From contig JAICPQ010000003.1 of NCBI GenBank assembly GCA_025929745.1, positions 1 to 31,009 on the forward strand: DNA of 31,009 bases. Reading direction: 5' to 3'. The translations under genes were made by a program, and so were the position numbers. The notes beneath the pieces are model-generated. The model did no database searches. It was not told the DNA's origin and worked only from the letters and a program-made list of their open reading frames with translations. Numbering within the stretch: the stretch's first letter is position 1; each line of letters opens with the position of its first letter. This document shows, piece by piece, positions 9,626 through 18,652 of this stretch. Source of the stretch: Burkholderiales bacterium. Lineage in GTDB: Bacteria > Pseudomonadota > Gammaproteobacteria > Burkholderiales > SG8-39.

Positions 9626-12600
9626 ATGGAAGCGCGAGCGAAGCCGAGAAATCCCGACCTCAGCGAGGAATTCCGGCGCCTCTACTACGCGGAGGTCGAC
9701 CCCGAGGACCTCGCTGCCCGATCCGAGCCGGATCTGAGAGGGGCCGCAGCCGCTCATCTCACCTTTGCGACAGACTTCCCCGCAGGCAAAGCGAAAATTC
9801 GCGCGTACAACCCCACGCGCGAGCGCGACGGCTGGGCAAGCAGTCACACCGTGATCGAGATCGTCAACGACGACATGCCGTTTCTCGTGGATTCCGTGGC
9901 GATGGAGATTAATCGCCAGGGGTTGACGCTGCACCTCCTGATTCATCCCGTGCTGCGTGTAGTACGTGCCCAAACGGGCGAGATCGCTTCCCTTGCGAAG
10001 CCCGGCAGTTCGAGCGACGGGCGCCTTGAGTCTTTCATGCACATCGAAGTGGACCGCCAGACGGAAGCGGCAAAGCTCGCCGAGCTCGAGGCCGGCGTCG
10101 CCAAGGTGCTGCATGACGTGCGTGCCGCGGTGCAGGACTGGAAGCCTATGCAGGCGCGCATGCTGGACGTGATCAGCCGGCTCGAATCGGCGCGCAGCGG
10201 CGTGCCGCACGAAGAGCTCGCCGAAGGCCGTGCCTTTCTCGCGTGGCTGCTCAATCACCATTTCACCTTCCTCGGCTGCCGCGATTACGAGGTGGCGACA
10301 GTGAAAGGCGACGACGTGTTGCGCATCGTGTCCGGCTCCGGGCTCGGCATCCTGCGCGAGCGACCCGGCGAGACCTTGTCTACGAGCTTCGCCACGCTGC
10401 CCCCGGAGGCGCGCAAGCGCGCGCGGGTCAGGGAACTCCTAGTTCTGACAAAAGCGAACGCGCGCTCGACGGTGCATCGCCCCGGGCATCTGGATTACGT
10501 AGGGGTCAAGCATTTCGATGCGAACGGCGAAGTGTGCGGCGAGACCCGCTTCCTCGGGCTGTACACGCATACCGCATATGCCGAAAACCCGCGCCAGATC
10601 CCGCTCGTGCGCCGCAAGCTTGCCCAAGTCGAGGAACGGGCAGGGCTGCTGCCGGCGGGCTATAGCGGCAAAGCGCTCGCCTCGATCCTTGAAAACTATC
10701 CGCGCGACGAGCTCCTGCAGATCAGCGCCGAAGACCTCTACCGGCATGCGACAGCGACCCTGCAGCTCGGTGAACGCCAACGGCTGCGTCTCCTCACGCG
10801 GCAGGATGCGTACGGGCGCTTCGTCACCTGCCTGATCTACGTCCCCCGCGAGCGCTACAACACCGAGCTGCGCCAGCGCTTCCAGAGAATCCTGACCGAG
10901 GCGTTCAACGGCGTGTCGTCCGACTTCGACGTCGACCTGTCCTCGGCCACGCTGGGCCGAATCGTGATGCGCATCCGCACGCGCCCCGGCGAAATGGCGC
11001 GTACGCCGGATACCAGGGCGCTCGAGCGGCGCCTCGCCGAGGCCATGCGTCGCTGGGAAGACGACTTGTATGGGGCGCTCCTCGACCGCCACGGCGAAGC
11101 GCGCGCGAACGAGCTGTTCCGCATCTACGGCAGCGCCTTCCCCGCCGGATACCGGGACGAATACTCGGTCGAGGAGGCGGTCGGCGACATCGAGATGCTC
11201 GAAGCGTTCGATTCGGCGAGCGATCTCGGCATGAACCTGCATGTGCGCGCAGGCGCGAAGCCCGGCCGGCTGAACTTCAAGATTTACCGGCGCGGCACTG
11301 CGGTGCCCCTTTCCGATAGCGTGCCACTCCTCGAACGACTCGGCGTACGCGTGCAGTACGAGCATCCCCACATCGTCGCCCCTGAAGGCCGCCCGGCAAC
11401 GCGAGTCGTGGATTTCGGCCTCGTGGCACCCGCCGGGCTGGAGCTCGACGTCGCAGCCGTGCGCAGCGTCTTTCACCAGGCATTTTCGGGCATGTTTTCC
11501 GGCACCGTGGAGGCAGACAACCTCAACCGCCTGGTGTTGAGTGCGGGCCTCGCGCCGCGGGAGGTCAGCATCCTGCGCGCGTATGCGCGTTATCTCAGGC
11601 AAGGGACTTCGACCTTCAGCCTGCCCTACGTCGAGCAGGCGCTGAGCACGCAACCGCGCATCGCCGCGCGGCTGGTCCAGCTTTTCTTTGCGCGGTTCGA
11701 GACCCCGTCTGCGCAGGACGACAAGGAGGCCGCGCTGGTCGGGGAGATTTCCGCGGCACTCGATGAAGTGCAGAACCTCGACGAGGACCGCATCCTGCGG
11801 AGCTTCCTCGCCGTTGTGCAGGCCACGACGCGCACGAACTACTTCCTCGATAGGCCATACCTCTCGTTCAAGCTCGATCCCAAGCGCGTGCCGGGCCTGC
11901 CGGAGCCGCGGCCGATGTACGAGATCTGGGTTTATTCGCCGCGCGTCGAGGGCGTGCATCTGCGCGGTGGGCGCGTCGCGCGGGGCGGATTGCGCTGGTC
12001 GGACCGCATGGAAGATTTCCGCGTTGAAGTGCTAGGCCTCATGAAAGCGCAGATGGTGAAGAACGTCGTGATCGTGCCAGTAGGCGCGAAGGGCGGCTTC
12101 GTCGTCAAGCGCCCGCCCGCCGAGCGTGAAGCGTTTCTCAAGGAGGGAGTCGCGTGCTATCAGACGTTCCTGCGCGGCCTCCTCGACGTCACCGACAACC
12201 GCCTCGGCTTGGACGTCGTGCCGCCGCGTGGGGTCGTGCGGCACGACCGCGACGATCCATACCTCGTAGTGGCCGCCGACAAGGGGACGGCGACATTCTC
12301 GGATTACGCCAACGCCATCGCCAAGGAATACGGCTTCTGGCTCGGTGACGCGTTCGCCTCCGGCGGATCGGCCGGCTACGACCACAAGAAGATGGCGATC
12401 ACGGCGCGCGGCGCCTGGGAGAGCGTGAAGCGCCACTTCCGCGAGATGGGCATCGACACGCAGAGCCAGGACTTCACCGTCGTGGGCATCGGCGACATGT
12501 CGGGCGACGTGTTCGGCAACGGCATGCTGCTCTCGCGCCACATACGGCTGATCGCGGCATTCGACCATCGCCACATTTTTCTTGACCCTTGGCCCGACGC

Positions 12601-14320
12601 GGCCGGGAGCTACGCGGAGCGCAAGCGGCTCTTCGAGCTGCCACGCTCATCATGGGCCGACTACGATGCGAAACGGATCTCCAAGGGCGGCGGCGTCTAC
12701 CCGCGCAACGCCAAATCGGTCGCGCTGACACCCGAAGCACGGAAGGCGCTCGACGTGGAGGCGGCAAACCTCACGCCGAACGAGCTGATCAGCGCCATCC
12801 TAAAGGCACCCGTGGATCTGCTCTATAACGGCGGCATCGGCACCTACGTCAAGTCGAGCCGCCAGACGCACGCTGAGGTGGGTGACCGCGCGAACGACGC
12901 GATTCGCGTGAACGGCGCGGATCTGCGCTGCAGGGTGGTCGCCGAGGGCGGCAACCTCGGCTTCACGCAGCTCGGGCGCGTGGAGTATGCGCTGAAGGGT
13001 GGATATATCAACACCGACGCCATCGATAACTCGGCGGGCGTCTCGGCCTCCGACCACGAGGTGAACATCAAGATCCTGCTCGGCGCGACCGGGCTCGACC
13101 TGGAAGAGCGCAACAAGCTCCTCGGTGAAATGACCAACGAGGTCGCGGCGCTCGTGCTGCGCGACAATTATTTCCAGAATCAGAGCCTGTCGGTATCGCG
13201 CGCGCTCGCCCCGAGCCTGCTCGATGCCCAGTATCGCTTCATCAAGCAGCTGGAGAAGGCCGGGCGCCTGAGTCGCGAGCTCGAATCCTTACCGAACGAC
13301 GAGGAGTTCGAGGAGCGTCGCGCCGCGGGACTGGGTCTCACTTCGCCCGAGCGCGCGGTGCTCCTCGCTTATTCGAAGATCAGCCTGAACGAGGCGTTAA
13401 TCGAATCCGACGCACCCGACGACGCGTTCATCTCCACCGCGCTCGAGCGCTATTTTCCCGAGCCGCTGCGCGTGCGCTTCAAGAGCGCGATCGCGGCGCA
13501 TCCGCTACGCCGCGAAATCATCGCCACCCACGTCACCAACAGCATGATTAATCGCGTGGGCTCGACCTTCGTGCATCGCATGCAGGAGGAGACCGGCGCG
13601 GCGGCGCCGGACGTCGTGCGTGCCTATCTCGTCACGCGCGAGGTCTTCGGCATGGTGCCATTGTGGCGCGCCATCGAGGCGCTCGACGACAAGGTCCCGA
13701 ACGCCGTGCAGAGCGCACTGGTGATCGACGCCGGCCGCCTGATCGTGCGCGCGACGCTGTGGTTTCTGCGCCATCGCGAGCATCTTGCGGACCTCTCGCG
13801 TTCCATCGAGCACTTCGGCGGCGGCGCGCAGCGTATTGAAAAGCTCTTTCCCGATATCCTGCCCGCGGCGGAGCGCTCCGCCTTCGAGGCTGCTGCGGCT
13901 CGCCTGATCAAGGACGGCGCGCCGTGCGCGATCGCCACCACCGTCGCCGGGCTGGACGCACTCTTCAACGTCCTGGACATCGTCGAAGTCGCCGCCGAAC
14001 GCAAGCGCGACATCGAATCCGTAGCGCGACTGCATTTCGAGCTTGCCGGCGAACTCGATTTTCCATGGATGCGCGCCGCGATCGGCCGCCTTCGTACCGA
14101 AACGCACTGGGCCGCGCGGGCCAAAGCGTCGCTGCGCGACGATCTCGCCGGCATGCTGCGCGGGCTGACAACCGACGCCCTCAGGAACGAGGGCAAGCGC
14201 AATGTGGCGCTGTACCAGCGCTTCCGGCAAGTCTTGGCCGACGTGCGGAGCGCCGAGACGCCCGACCTCGCGATGCTGTCGGTGGCGCTGCGCGAGCTGC
14301 GCAACCTCGTCTCACGCTAG
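9626..14320 (+). CDS. gdhB: NAD-specific glutamate dehydrogenase, large (GDH-180 type)
   Basis: About 1,564 residues, the length of the large NAD-dependent glutamate dehydrogenases of proteobacteria. The enzyme deaminates glutamate to 2-oxoglutarate and ammonia in the cytoplasm. The N-terminal third holds the ACT-like regulatory modules. The catalytic core runs from about residue 780, with GGLRWSDRMEDFR, KAQMVKN and PVGAKGGFVVK for substrate binding. GIGDMSGDVFGNGMLLS (about 955), LYNGGIGTYVK and VVAEGGNLG with NTDAIDNSAGVSASDHEVN (about 1125) follow. The ATG at 9626 is chosen because the longer frame runs back into the divergent lipoprotein gene. The stop shares the tetramer CTAG with the convergent anti-sigma gene. 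Lying 1.5 kb from putA, it would consume the glutamate that PutA makes. Confidence 0.95.
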   Translation: MEARAKPRNPDLSEEFRRLYYAEVDPEDLAARSEPDLRGAAAAHLTFATDFPAGKAKIRAYNPTRERDGWASSHTVIEIVNDDMPFLVDSVAMEINRQGLTLHLLIHPVLRVVRAQTGEIASLAKPGSSSDGRLESFMHIEVDRQTEAAKLAELEAGVAKVLHDVRAAVQDWKPMQARMLDVISRLESARSGVPHEELAEGRAFLAWLLNHHFTFLGCRDYEVATVKGDDVLRIVSGSGLGILRERPGETLSTSFATLPPEARKRARVRELLVLTKANARSTVHRPGHLDYVGVKHFDANGEVCGETRFLGLYTHTAYAENPRQIPLVRRKLAQVEERAGLLPAGYSGKALASILENYPRDELLQISAEDLYRHATATLQLGERQRLRLLTRQDAYGRFVTCLIYVPRERYNTELRQRFQRILTEAFNGVSSDFDVDLSSATLGRIVMRIRTRPGEMARTPDTRALERRLAEAMRRWEDDLYGALLDRHGEARANELFRIYGSAFPAGYRDEYSVEEAVGDIEMLEAFDSASDLGMNLHVRAGAKPGRLNFKIYRRGTAVPLSDSVPLLERLGVRVQYEHPHIVAPEGRPATRVVDFGLVAPAGLELDVAAVRSVFHQAFSGMFSGTVEADNLNRLVLSAGLAPREVSILRAYARYLRQGTSTFSLPYVEQALSTQPRIAARLVQLFFARFETPSAQDDKEAALVGEISAALDEVQNLDEDRILRSFLAVVQATTRTNYFLDRPYLSFKLDPKRVPGLPEPRPMYEIWVYSPRVEGVHLRGGRVARGGLRWSDRMEDFRVEVLGLMKAQMVKNVVIVPVGAKGGFVVKRPPAEREAFLKEGVACYQTFLRGLLDVTDNRLGLDVVPPRGVVRHDRDDPYLVVAADKGTATFSDYANAIAKEYGFWLGDAFASGGSAGYDHKKMAITARGAWESVKRHFREMGIDTQSQDFTVVGIGDMSGDVFGNGMLLSRHIRLIAAFDHRHIFLDPWPDAAGSYAERKRLFELPRSSWADYDAKRISKGGGVYPRNAKSVALTPEARKALDVEAANLTPNELISAILKAPVDLLYNGGIGTYVKSSRQTHAEVGDRANDAIRVNGADLRCRVVAEGGNLGFTQLGRVEYALKGGYINTDAIDNSAGVSASDHEVNIKILLGATGLDLEERNKLLGEMTNEVAALVLRDNYFQNQSLSVSRALAPSLLDAQYRFIKQLEKAGRLSRELESLPNDEEFEERRAAGLGLTSPERAVLLAYSKISLNEALIESDAPDDAFISTALERYFPEPLRVRFKSAIAAHPLRREIIATHVTNSMINRVGSTFVHRMQEETGAAAPDVVRAYLVTREVFGMVPLWRAIEALDDKVPNAVQSALVIDAGRLIVRATLWFLRHREHLADLSRSIEHFGGGAQRIEKLFPDILPAAERSAFEAAAARLIKDGAPCAIATTVAGLDALFNVLDIVEVAAERKRDIESVARLHFELAGELDFPWMRAAIGRLRTETHWAARAKASLRDDLAGMLRGLTTDALRNEGKRNVALYQRFRQVLADVRSAETPDLAMLSVALRELRNLVSR

Positions 14321-15009
14321 CGCTTCTCGAACTTCTCGGCGATCGCCTCCGGAATGCGATAGTCGGGATAGCGCTTGCGGAAATCGCCGAGCTGCTCTTC
14401 CGCTTCCTCGTCCCTGCCCTGCCGCTTGAGATCGACAATTCCTTGCAGCCACTGCTCCGGAGAAACGGCCGCCAGACCGATTAACTTCTGCTCGGCCCCG
14501 CGCTCCGAGCGCATGGCGCGCGCCTCCGGACGCGCCTGGGCGGCGCTCGGTGCTGTATCGGAACGTTGAGATTCGCGTAACCCGGCGAGCGGCTCGGCCG
14601 ATTTAGGCGCCGGCGCGGCAGGTTGGGATGACGACGTTTGCGATTTCTGAAGCTCGGCAGGCGAGCGCGCTTCAGCGCGCGGTGCGGGCGCGGATGGCGC
14701 CGACGAATCGCGCGTGGGCGCTGGTTCCGTGACTGGCGTTTGGACCGGGGCAGCTTGCTGTTCCGCAACCTCGAAATCGGGTTGCTGGCGCTCGACATGG
14801 ACGGTGACCGCGACTGCCAGAACGATGATCGCGGCAGCCGCCACGGGAACGTACCAGCGCCGCCTTCCGCTGGGTGCGACAAGCGGAGCCGGACGCGAGG
14901 CGGTGGCGCGTCGCGCAGCCGCGAGGATGGCGTCGTCGACGTGGCGCGGCGGCTCCTCGCGCGCGAGCTCGCGATAGCGCGCGGACACTTTGGCGTCGTC
15001 GTCAGCCAT
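14317..15009 (-). CDS. Probable membrane anti-sigma factor, non-zinc type
   Basis: A 230-residue protein encoded directly after an ECF sigma factor and overlapping it by 8 bases. The N-terminal 50 residues are charged and cytoplasmic-looking (YRELAREEPP, VDDAILAAARRA). One membrane helix follows at about residues 52-72 (VPVAAAAIIVLAVAVTV). Then comes a long Pro/Ala/Ser-rich region of low complexity and a small helical C-terminal part (SPEQWLQGIVDLKRQG) in the periplasm. The position and topology fit an anti-sigma factor that holds the sigma at the membrane. There is no HxxxCxxC zinc motif and no recognised domain name, so the role is inferred from context. It ends in a CTAG shared with the glutamate dehydrogenase stop. 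Confidence 0.65.
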   Translation of the reverse strand: MADDDAKVSARYRELAREEPPRHVDDAILAAARRATASRPAPLVAPSGRRRWYVPVAAAAIIVLAVAVTVHVERQQPDFEVAEQQAAPVQTPVTEPAPTRDSSAPSAPAPRAEARSPAELQKSQTSSSQPAAPAPKSAEPLAGLRESQRSDTAPSAAQARPEARAMRSERGAEQKLIGLAAVSPEQWLQGIVDLKRQGRDEEAEEQLGDFRKRYPDYRIPEAIAEKFEKR

Positions 15010-15538
15010 CGTCGAGCGCTGCCTTCAACTTCGCCATGGCGTAGCGCAGCCGGCTTTTCGCGGCCTCCTCGCCGGTTTTGGTCACCGCGGCGATGTCCGC
15101 GACCGACATGCCGGCTTCTTCGTGCAGCAGAAAGGCTTCGCGCTGCGCCGGCGGAAGGGCGTCGATCGCACGGAGAAGGCGGTGCAGCGCTTCGCGGGCT
15201 TCGGCCTGGCGCGCGGGGTTGTCCGCGGACTGCACCTCGGGCGCCGAGTCAAGGTCGACGAGCGTCAAGCCCTTGCGACGCCAGTGGTCCACGAGCAGAT
15301 TGTGCGCGATCGTGTAAAGCCACGTGGTGAAGCGCGCCTGTGCTTCGTAGCGCCGGCGCGCCTCTACGACGCGCATCCATGCCTCCTGGAAGAGCTCTTC
15401 GGCGGCTGCGCGCTGCTTGAGCGAACGCAGGATGAACCGAAAGAGCGGACCGCGGTGGCGGCGATAAAGCGTCTCGAAGGCGCGCGCGTCACCGCCGCGG
15501 TAGGCGAGCATGAGCGCTTCATCGGTGATCTCCCCCAC
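15002..15538 (-). CDS. ECF-family RNA polymerase sigma factor
   Basis: A 178-residue sigma-70 factor with only regions 2 and 4. Region 2 spans about residues 20-92 and shows AFETLYRRHRGPLFRF, EELFQEAWMRVVEAR and FTTWLYTIAHNLLVDHWRR, covering -10 recognition and core binding. Region 4 spans about residues 120-172, with LPPAQREAFLLHEEAGMSVADIA as the -35 helix-turn-helix. The start is GTG; an in-frame stop lies four codons upstream and there is no better start. The gene directly downstream looks like its anti-sigma. The target regulon and signal are unknown. A divergent YkgJ-like gene begins 120 bases away and could be a target, but that is speculation. Confidence 0.93.
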   Translation of the reverse strand: MGEITDEALMLAYRGGDARAFETLYRRHRGPLFRFILRSLKQRAAAEELFQEAWMRVVEARRRYEAQARFTTWLYTIAHNLLVDHWRRKGLTLVDLDSAPEVQSADNPARQAEAREALHRLLRAIDALPPAQREAFLLHEEAGMSVADIAAVTKTGEEAAKSRLRYAMAKLKAALDDG

Positions 15539-15658
15539 ACCGCGAGTCTAATGTCGCTCTTCCAACTACGCTTCTTGCCCGCCATGCAGATTGAAACGCA
15601 TCGGACAGCCAGGCGGGTTAAGGTGATACATTGCGCGCTCTCGATCTCGCTCTCTCGC

Positions 15659-16054
15659 ATGAACAAGAACGGTAAGGCGTTCCCGATTCCGGTGCGCACG
15701 AATTATTCCTGCTCCAAATGCCCGGCCTACTGCTGCAGCTATCCCGAGATCGAGGTGAGCTCGCGGGACATCGAGCGCCTGGCGAAGCACTTCGATCTCT
15801 CCTACCGCGACGCAGAGGAGCGCTTCACCAAATACGACGCGAAGGAAAAAGTGCGCCTGCTACGCCACCGCCAGGATCGGGTGTTTGCCACCGTGTGCAT
15901 GTTCCTCGACCAGAAGAAGCGCCGCTGCACCGTGTACGAAGCGCGCCCTGGCGTGTGCCGAAACTATCCCGATAGCCCGCGCTGCGGCTACTACGAGTTC
16001 CTCAAGTTCGAGCGCGCCCACCAGGACGACCCGAAGTTCATCGCTTTGACTTGA
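15659..16054 (+). CDS. YkgJ-family cysteine cluster protein
   Basis: A 131-residue protein with eight conserved cysteines, matching the YkgJ/zinc- or iron-chelating cysteine cluster family. The first group is Cys18, Cys21, Cys25 and Cys26 in YSCSKCPAYCC. The second group lies in TVCMF, RRCTVY, GVCRNYP and PRCGYY. The family is thought to bind a metal or Fe-S centre, but no reaction is established for most members. A long open frame extends upstream through the opposite sigma gene; the ATG at 15659 is chosen because conserved sequence begins there and the upstream part looks like antisense shadow. The 120-base gap before it holds only a weak -10-like TGATACATT near 15624. The end overlaps the ThDP enzyme gene by 17 bases. 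Confidence 0.85.
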   Translation: MNKNGKAFPIPVRTNYSCSKCPAYCCSYPEIEVSSRDIERLAKHFDLSYRDAEERFTKYDAKEKVRLLRHRQDRVFATVCMFLDQKKRRCTVYEARPGVCRNYPDSPRCGYYEFLKFERAHQDDPKFIALT

Positions 16055-17720
16055 GCGCTTTTTCGCGGATTGCGGAGAGCGTCGTAGCCGGCGTAATCGC
16101 GTCCGGGTCGATCCGCAATTCAATGAGCGCGGGCTTGCCGGAAGCAACCGCCCGCTCGTAGGCAGGCGCGAAGTCCGCGGTGCGTTCCACGGTCTCGCCA
16201 TGCCCGCCGAAAGCGCGCGCGTAGGCTGAGAAGTCCGGATTGGATAGCGCGGTGCCGAACACCCGGCCCGGATACTCGCGCTCCTGGTGCATGCGGATCG
16301 TGCCGTAAAGACCGTTATTCACGACCACGGCGACGAAGTTCGCGCAGTACTGCACCGCGGTCGCGATCTCCTGGCCATTCATCAGAAAGTCGCCGTCGCC
16401 GCAGAGCGCGAACACGGTTCGACCTGACGCAGCAAGCTTGGCCGCCACCGCCGCGGGGTAGCCGTAACCCATCGAGCCGTTCGTTGGCCCGAGCTGCGTG
16501 CGAAAGCCTTTGTAGCGGAAATGCCGGTGCAGCCAGCTCGCGAAGTTGCCCGCGCCGCCCGCGATGATGGCGTCTTCGGGCAGGTGGTCGGAAAGCCAGC
16601 GGATGATCTCGCCGTACTGCACTGCGCCCGGCATGGGCCGCGGCTCCGTCCACTCGACGAATTCTTTGCGCGCAGTCGCCGTCGACGCACGCCATTCGGC
16701 CTTATCGAAGGAGAGACCAGAAACAGCGTCGAGGAATTGCGCCATGCCGGAGTTGATGGCGAGCGCCGGGCGGTACACGCGGCCGAGCTCCTCGGCGCCG
16801 CCGTGCACATGCACCAGCGCTTGGCGCGGCACCGGCGCGTCCACGAGCGAGTATGCGCTCGTAGTCATCTCGCCCAGCCGCGCGCCGATCACCAGAAGAA
16901 CATCGGCCTGCTTCACGCGCTCGGCGAGCTTTGGATTGATGCCGATGCCGACGTCGCCGACGTAATTCGCGCTCCGATTGTCGAAGAGATCCTGGCAGCG
17001 GAAGGATGTGCCGACCGGCAGGCCGTTCGACTCGATCCATTTCTTGAGGCCGCGACACGCTTCGGCGCTCCAGCCGCCGCCGCCGACGAGGACGAACGGA
17101 CGCTGCGCATCTTCGAGGAGCCGGCGAAGCTTTTCGATGTCGGCCGGCGCCGGGGCGGCGCGCACGACGTGGTGACGCGGCACGTCGGCAACCGCTGCAT
17201 CCGAGAAAAGCGTGTCCTCCGGGAGCGCAAGCACCACGGGACCGGGCCGCCCGGCAACCGCGGTGTGGAATGCACGGCTTACGTACTCCGGGATGCGCTC
17301 AACGCGGTCGATCTGCGCCACCCACTTCGCCATCTGGCCGTACATGCGCCGGTAGTCGATTTCCTGGAAGGCTTCGCGCTCGACGAATTCGTTCGGCACC
17401 TGGCCGATGAACACCACCATCGGCGTCGAATCCTGGAAGCCCGTGTGTACGCCGATCGCGCCGTTCGTCGCCCCCGGGCCGCGCGTTACGAACAGCACGC
17501 CCGGCTCGCCGGTGAGCTTGCCGTAAGCCTCAGCCATGTACGACGCACCGCCTTCCTGGCGGCAGACGATGAAACGGAGCCTATCCTGCAGGTCGTGCAG
17601 GCCGTCCAGCACGGGCAAGTAGCTTTCGCCGGGCACGCCGAAGGCAAGCTTTACGCCTTGCGCGACGAGGGCGTCGGCCAGGATCCTGCCGCCGTGCCGG
17701 GTCTTCAGGTCGGATTTCAT
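16038..17720 (-). CDS. Thiamine diphosphate-dependent enzyme, acetolactate synthase-like
   Basis: A 560-residue enzyme of the ThDP superfamily (pyruvate oxidase/acetolactate synthase/benzoylformate decarboxylase group). The N-terminal PYR domain has the catalytic Glu56 in CRQEGGASYMAEAYG and the pattern TRGPGATN. The middle nucleotide-like domain covers about residues 195-330. The C-terminal PP domain has the ThDP/Mg2+ motif GDGDFLMNGQ from residue 441 to the NN at 468-469. The family cleaves or joins C-C bonds next to a carbonyl; the substrate here cannot be told. There is no small regulatory IlvH subunit, so branched-chain synthesis is unlikely. The ATG is chosen for its ATGA overlap with the upstream esterase gene. 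It is the last gene of a three-gene operon. Confidence 0.88.
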   Translation of the reverse strand: MKSDLKTRHGGRILADALVAQGVKLAFGVPGESYLPVLDGLHDLQDRLRFIVCRQEGGASYMAEAYGKLTGEPGVLFVTRGPGATNGAIGVHTGFQDSTPMVVFIGQVPNEFVEREAFQEIDYRRMYGQMAKWVAQIDRVERIPEYVSRAFHTAVAGRPGPVVLALPEDTLFSDAAVADVPRHHVVRAAPAPADIEKLRRLLEDAQRPFVLVGGGGWSAEACRGLKKWIESNGLPVGTSFRCQDLFDNRSANYVGDVGIGINPKLAERVKQADVLLVIGARLGEMTTSAYSLVDAPVPRQALVHVHGGAEELGRVYRPALAINSGMAQFLDAVSGLSFDKAEWRASTATARKEFVEWTEPRPMPGAVQYGEIIRWLSDHLPEDAIIAGGAGNFASWLHRHFRYKGFRTQLGPTNGSMGYGYPAAVAAKLAASGRTVFALCGDGDFLMNGQEIATAVQYCANFVAVVVNNGLYGTIRMHQEREYPGRVFGTALSNPDFSAYARAFGGHGETVERTADFAPAYERAVASGKPALIELRIDPDAITPATTLSAIREKALKSKR

Positions 17721-18652
17721 GCGGGCACCTTGTCGAAAGCATGCCGTAGTTCCACACAGCATTCGGCAACCGCGGCGTTCGCCGCGTCCACCACACCGCC
17801 CATGAGGACGAAGCCGTGAATCATGTCCGGGTACTCGCGATACGTAACTTCGACACCCGCGCGCGCTAGAAGGTCCGCGTATTGCCGGCCCTCGTCGAGC
17901 AAAGGATCGAAGCCCGCGGTGAGGATGAAGGCGCGCGGGAGTCCGGCGTGGCTCTTCGCAAGCGCCGGCGACGCCCGCCAGTCCCCGTAATCGGCGCTGC
18001 GCGGAAGATAGTTAGCGCGAAAGCGCTCCATCAAAGTGCGCGTCAGCATGTAGTCGTTGCCGTTGCGCTGGAGCGACTCGGTATGCATGTTCTGATCGGT
18101 CGCGGGATAGATGAGGAGCTGAAAGCAAAGCAAAGGACCGCCCCGCATTTTCCACTCATCGCGCGCGTGCACCGCGACCACGGCGGCAAGATTGCCGCCC
18201 GCGCTGTCGCCGCCTACGGCGACGCGATCGGCGCCGGACGTTTGCGCGACGAAGCGCGTCGCGGCGATGCAGTCCTCCACCGCTGCCGGGAATGGCGCTT
18301 CCGGCGCGAGGCGGTATTCCACCGAGAAGACTTCGCAGCGCGCCCCGTGCGCGAGCTGGCGGCAGAGTGCGTCGTGCGTGTCGACATCGCCGATCGTCCA
18401 CCCGCCGCCGTGAAAGTAGACGAGCGCCGGCAGCACTTCGTTTTTCTCCGCTGCGCGATAGGCGCGGATCGGTACGCCTTCCGACGTGAGCAGCAGGCGG
18501 GTCTGGCACTGCGGCACGCTTTTCGGCGCCACCGCGGCGCAGCGCTCGCGATACAGGCGCCGCGCGACGAACGGCGAGACTTTGTCCAGCGTGGGAAGGC
18601 GGGAGCGCGCTGCCGCCTCGAGCAGCGCCTCCACCTGCGGATGCGGCTTCAC
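17717..18652 (-). CDS. HSL-family alpha/beta hydrolase (esterase/lipase)
   Basis: A 311-residue esterase of the hormone-sensitive lipase family. The oxyanion-hole motif HGGGW begins at residue 81. The nucleophile is Ser150 in GGDSAGGNLAA, the acid Asp249 in DPLLDEG and the base His279 in HGF, so the full triad is present. There is no signal peptide, so it is probably cytoplasmic. The GTG start is chosen because it overlaps the NIPSNAP stop as GTGA and gives the usual family length; a longer in-frame ATG lies inside the upstream gene. Downstream it overlaps the ThDP gene as ATGA. Such enzymes open short-chain esters or lactones, and the operon suggests a small catabolic pathway. Confidence 0.9.
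   Translation of the reverse strand: MKPHPQVEALLEAAARSRLPTLDKVSPFVARRLYRERCAAVAPKSVPQCQTRLLLTSEGVPIRAYRAAEKNEVLPALVYFHGGGWTIGDVDTHDALCRQLAHGARCEVFSVEYRLAPEAPFPAAVEDCIAATRFVAQTSGADRVAVGGDSAGGNLAAVVAVHARDEWKMRGGPLLCFQLLIYPATDQNMHTESLQRNGNDYMLTRTLMERFRANYLPRSADYGDWRASPALAKSHAGLPRAFILTAGFDPLLDEGRQYADLLARAGVEVTYREYPDMIHGFVLMGGVVDAANAAVAECCVELRHAFDKVPA

Noticed and set aside
10439..11959. Minus-strand open frame of 506 codons opposite the glutamate dehydrogenase gene
   Set aside because: Antisense to a conserved enzyme, no domain, no ribosome site.
14990..15658. N-terminal extension of the YkgJ-like protein through the sigma factor gene
   Set aside because: This upstream part is antisense to a clear sigma factor gene and has no cysteine cluster or other domain.
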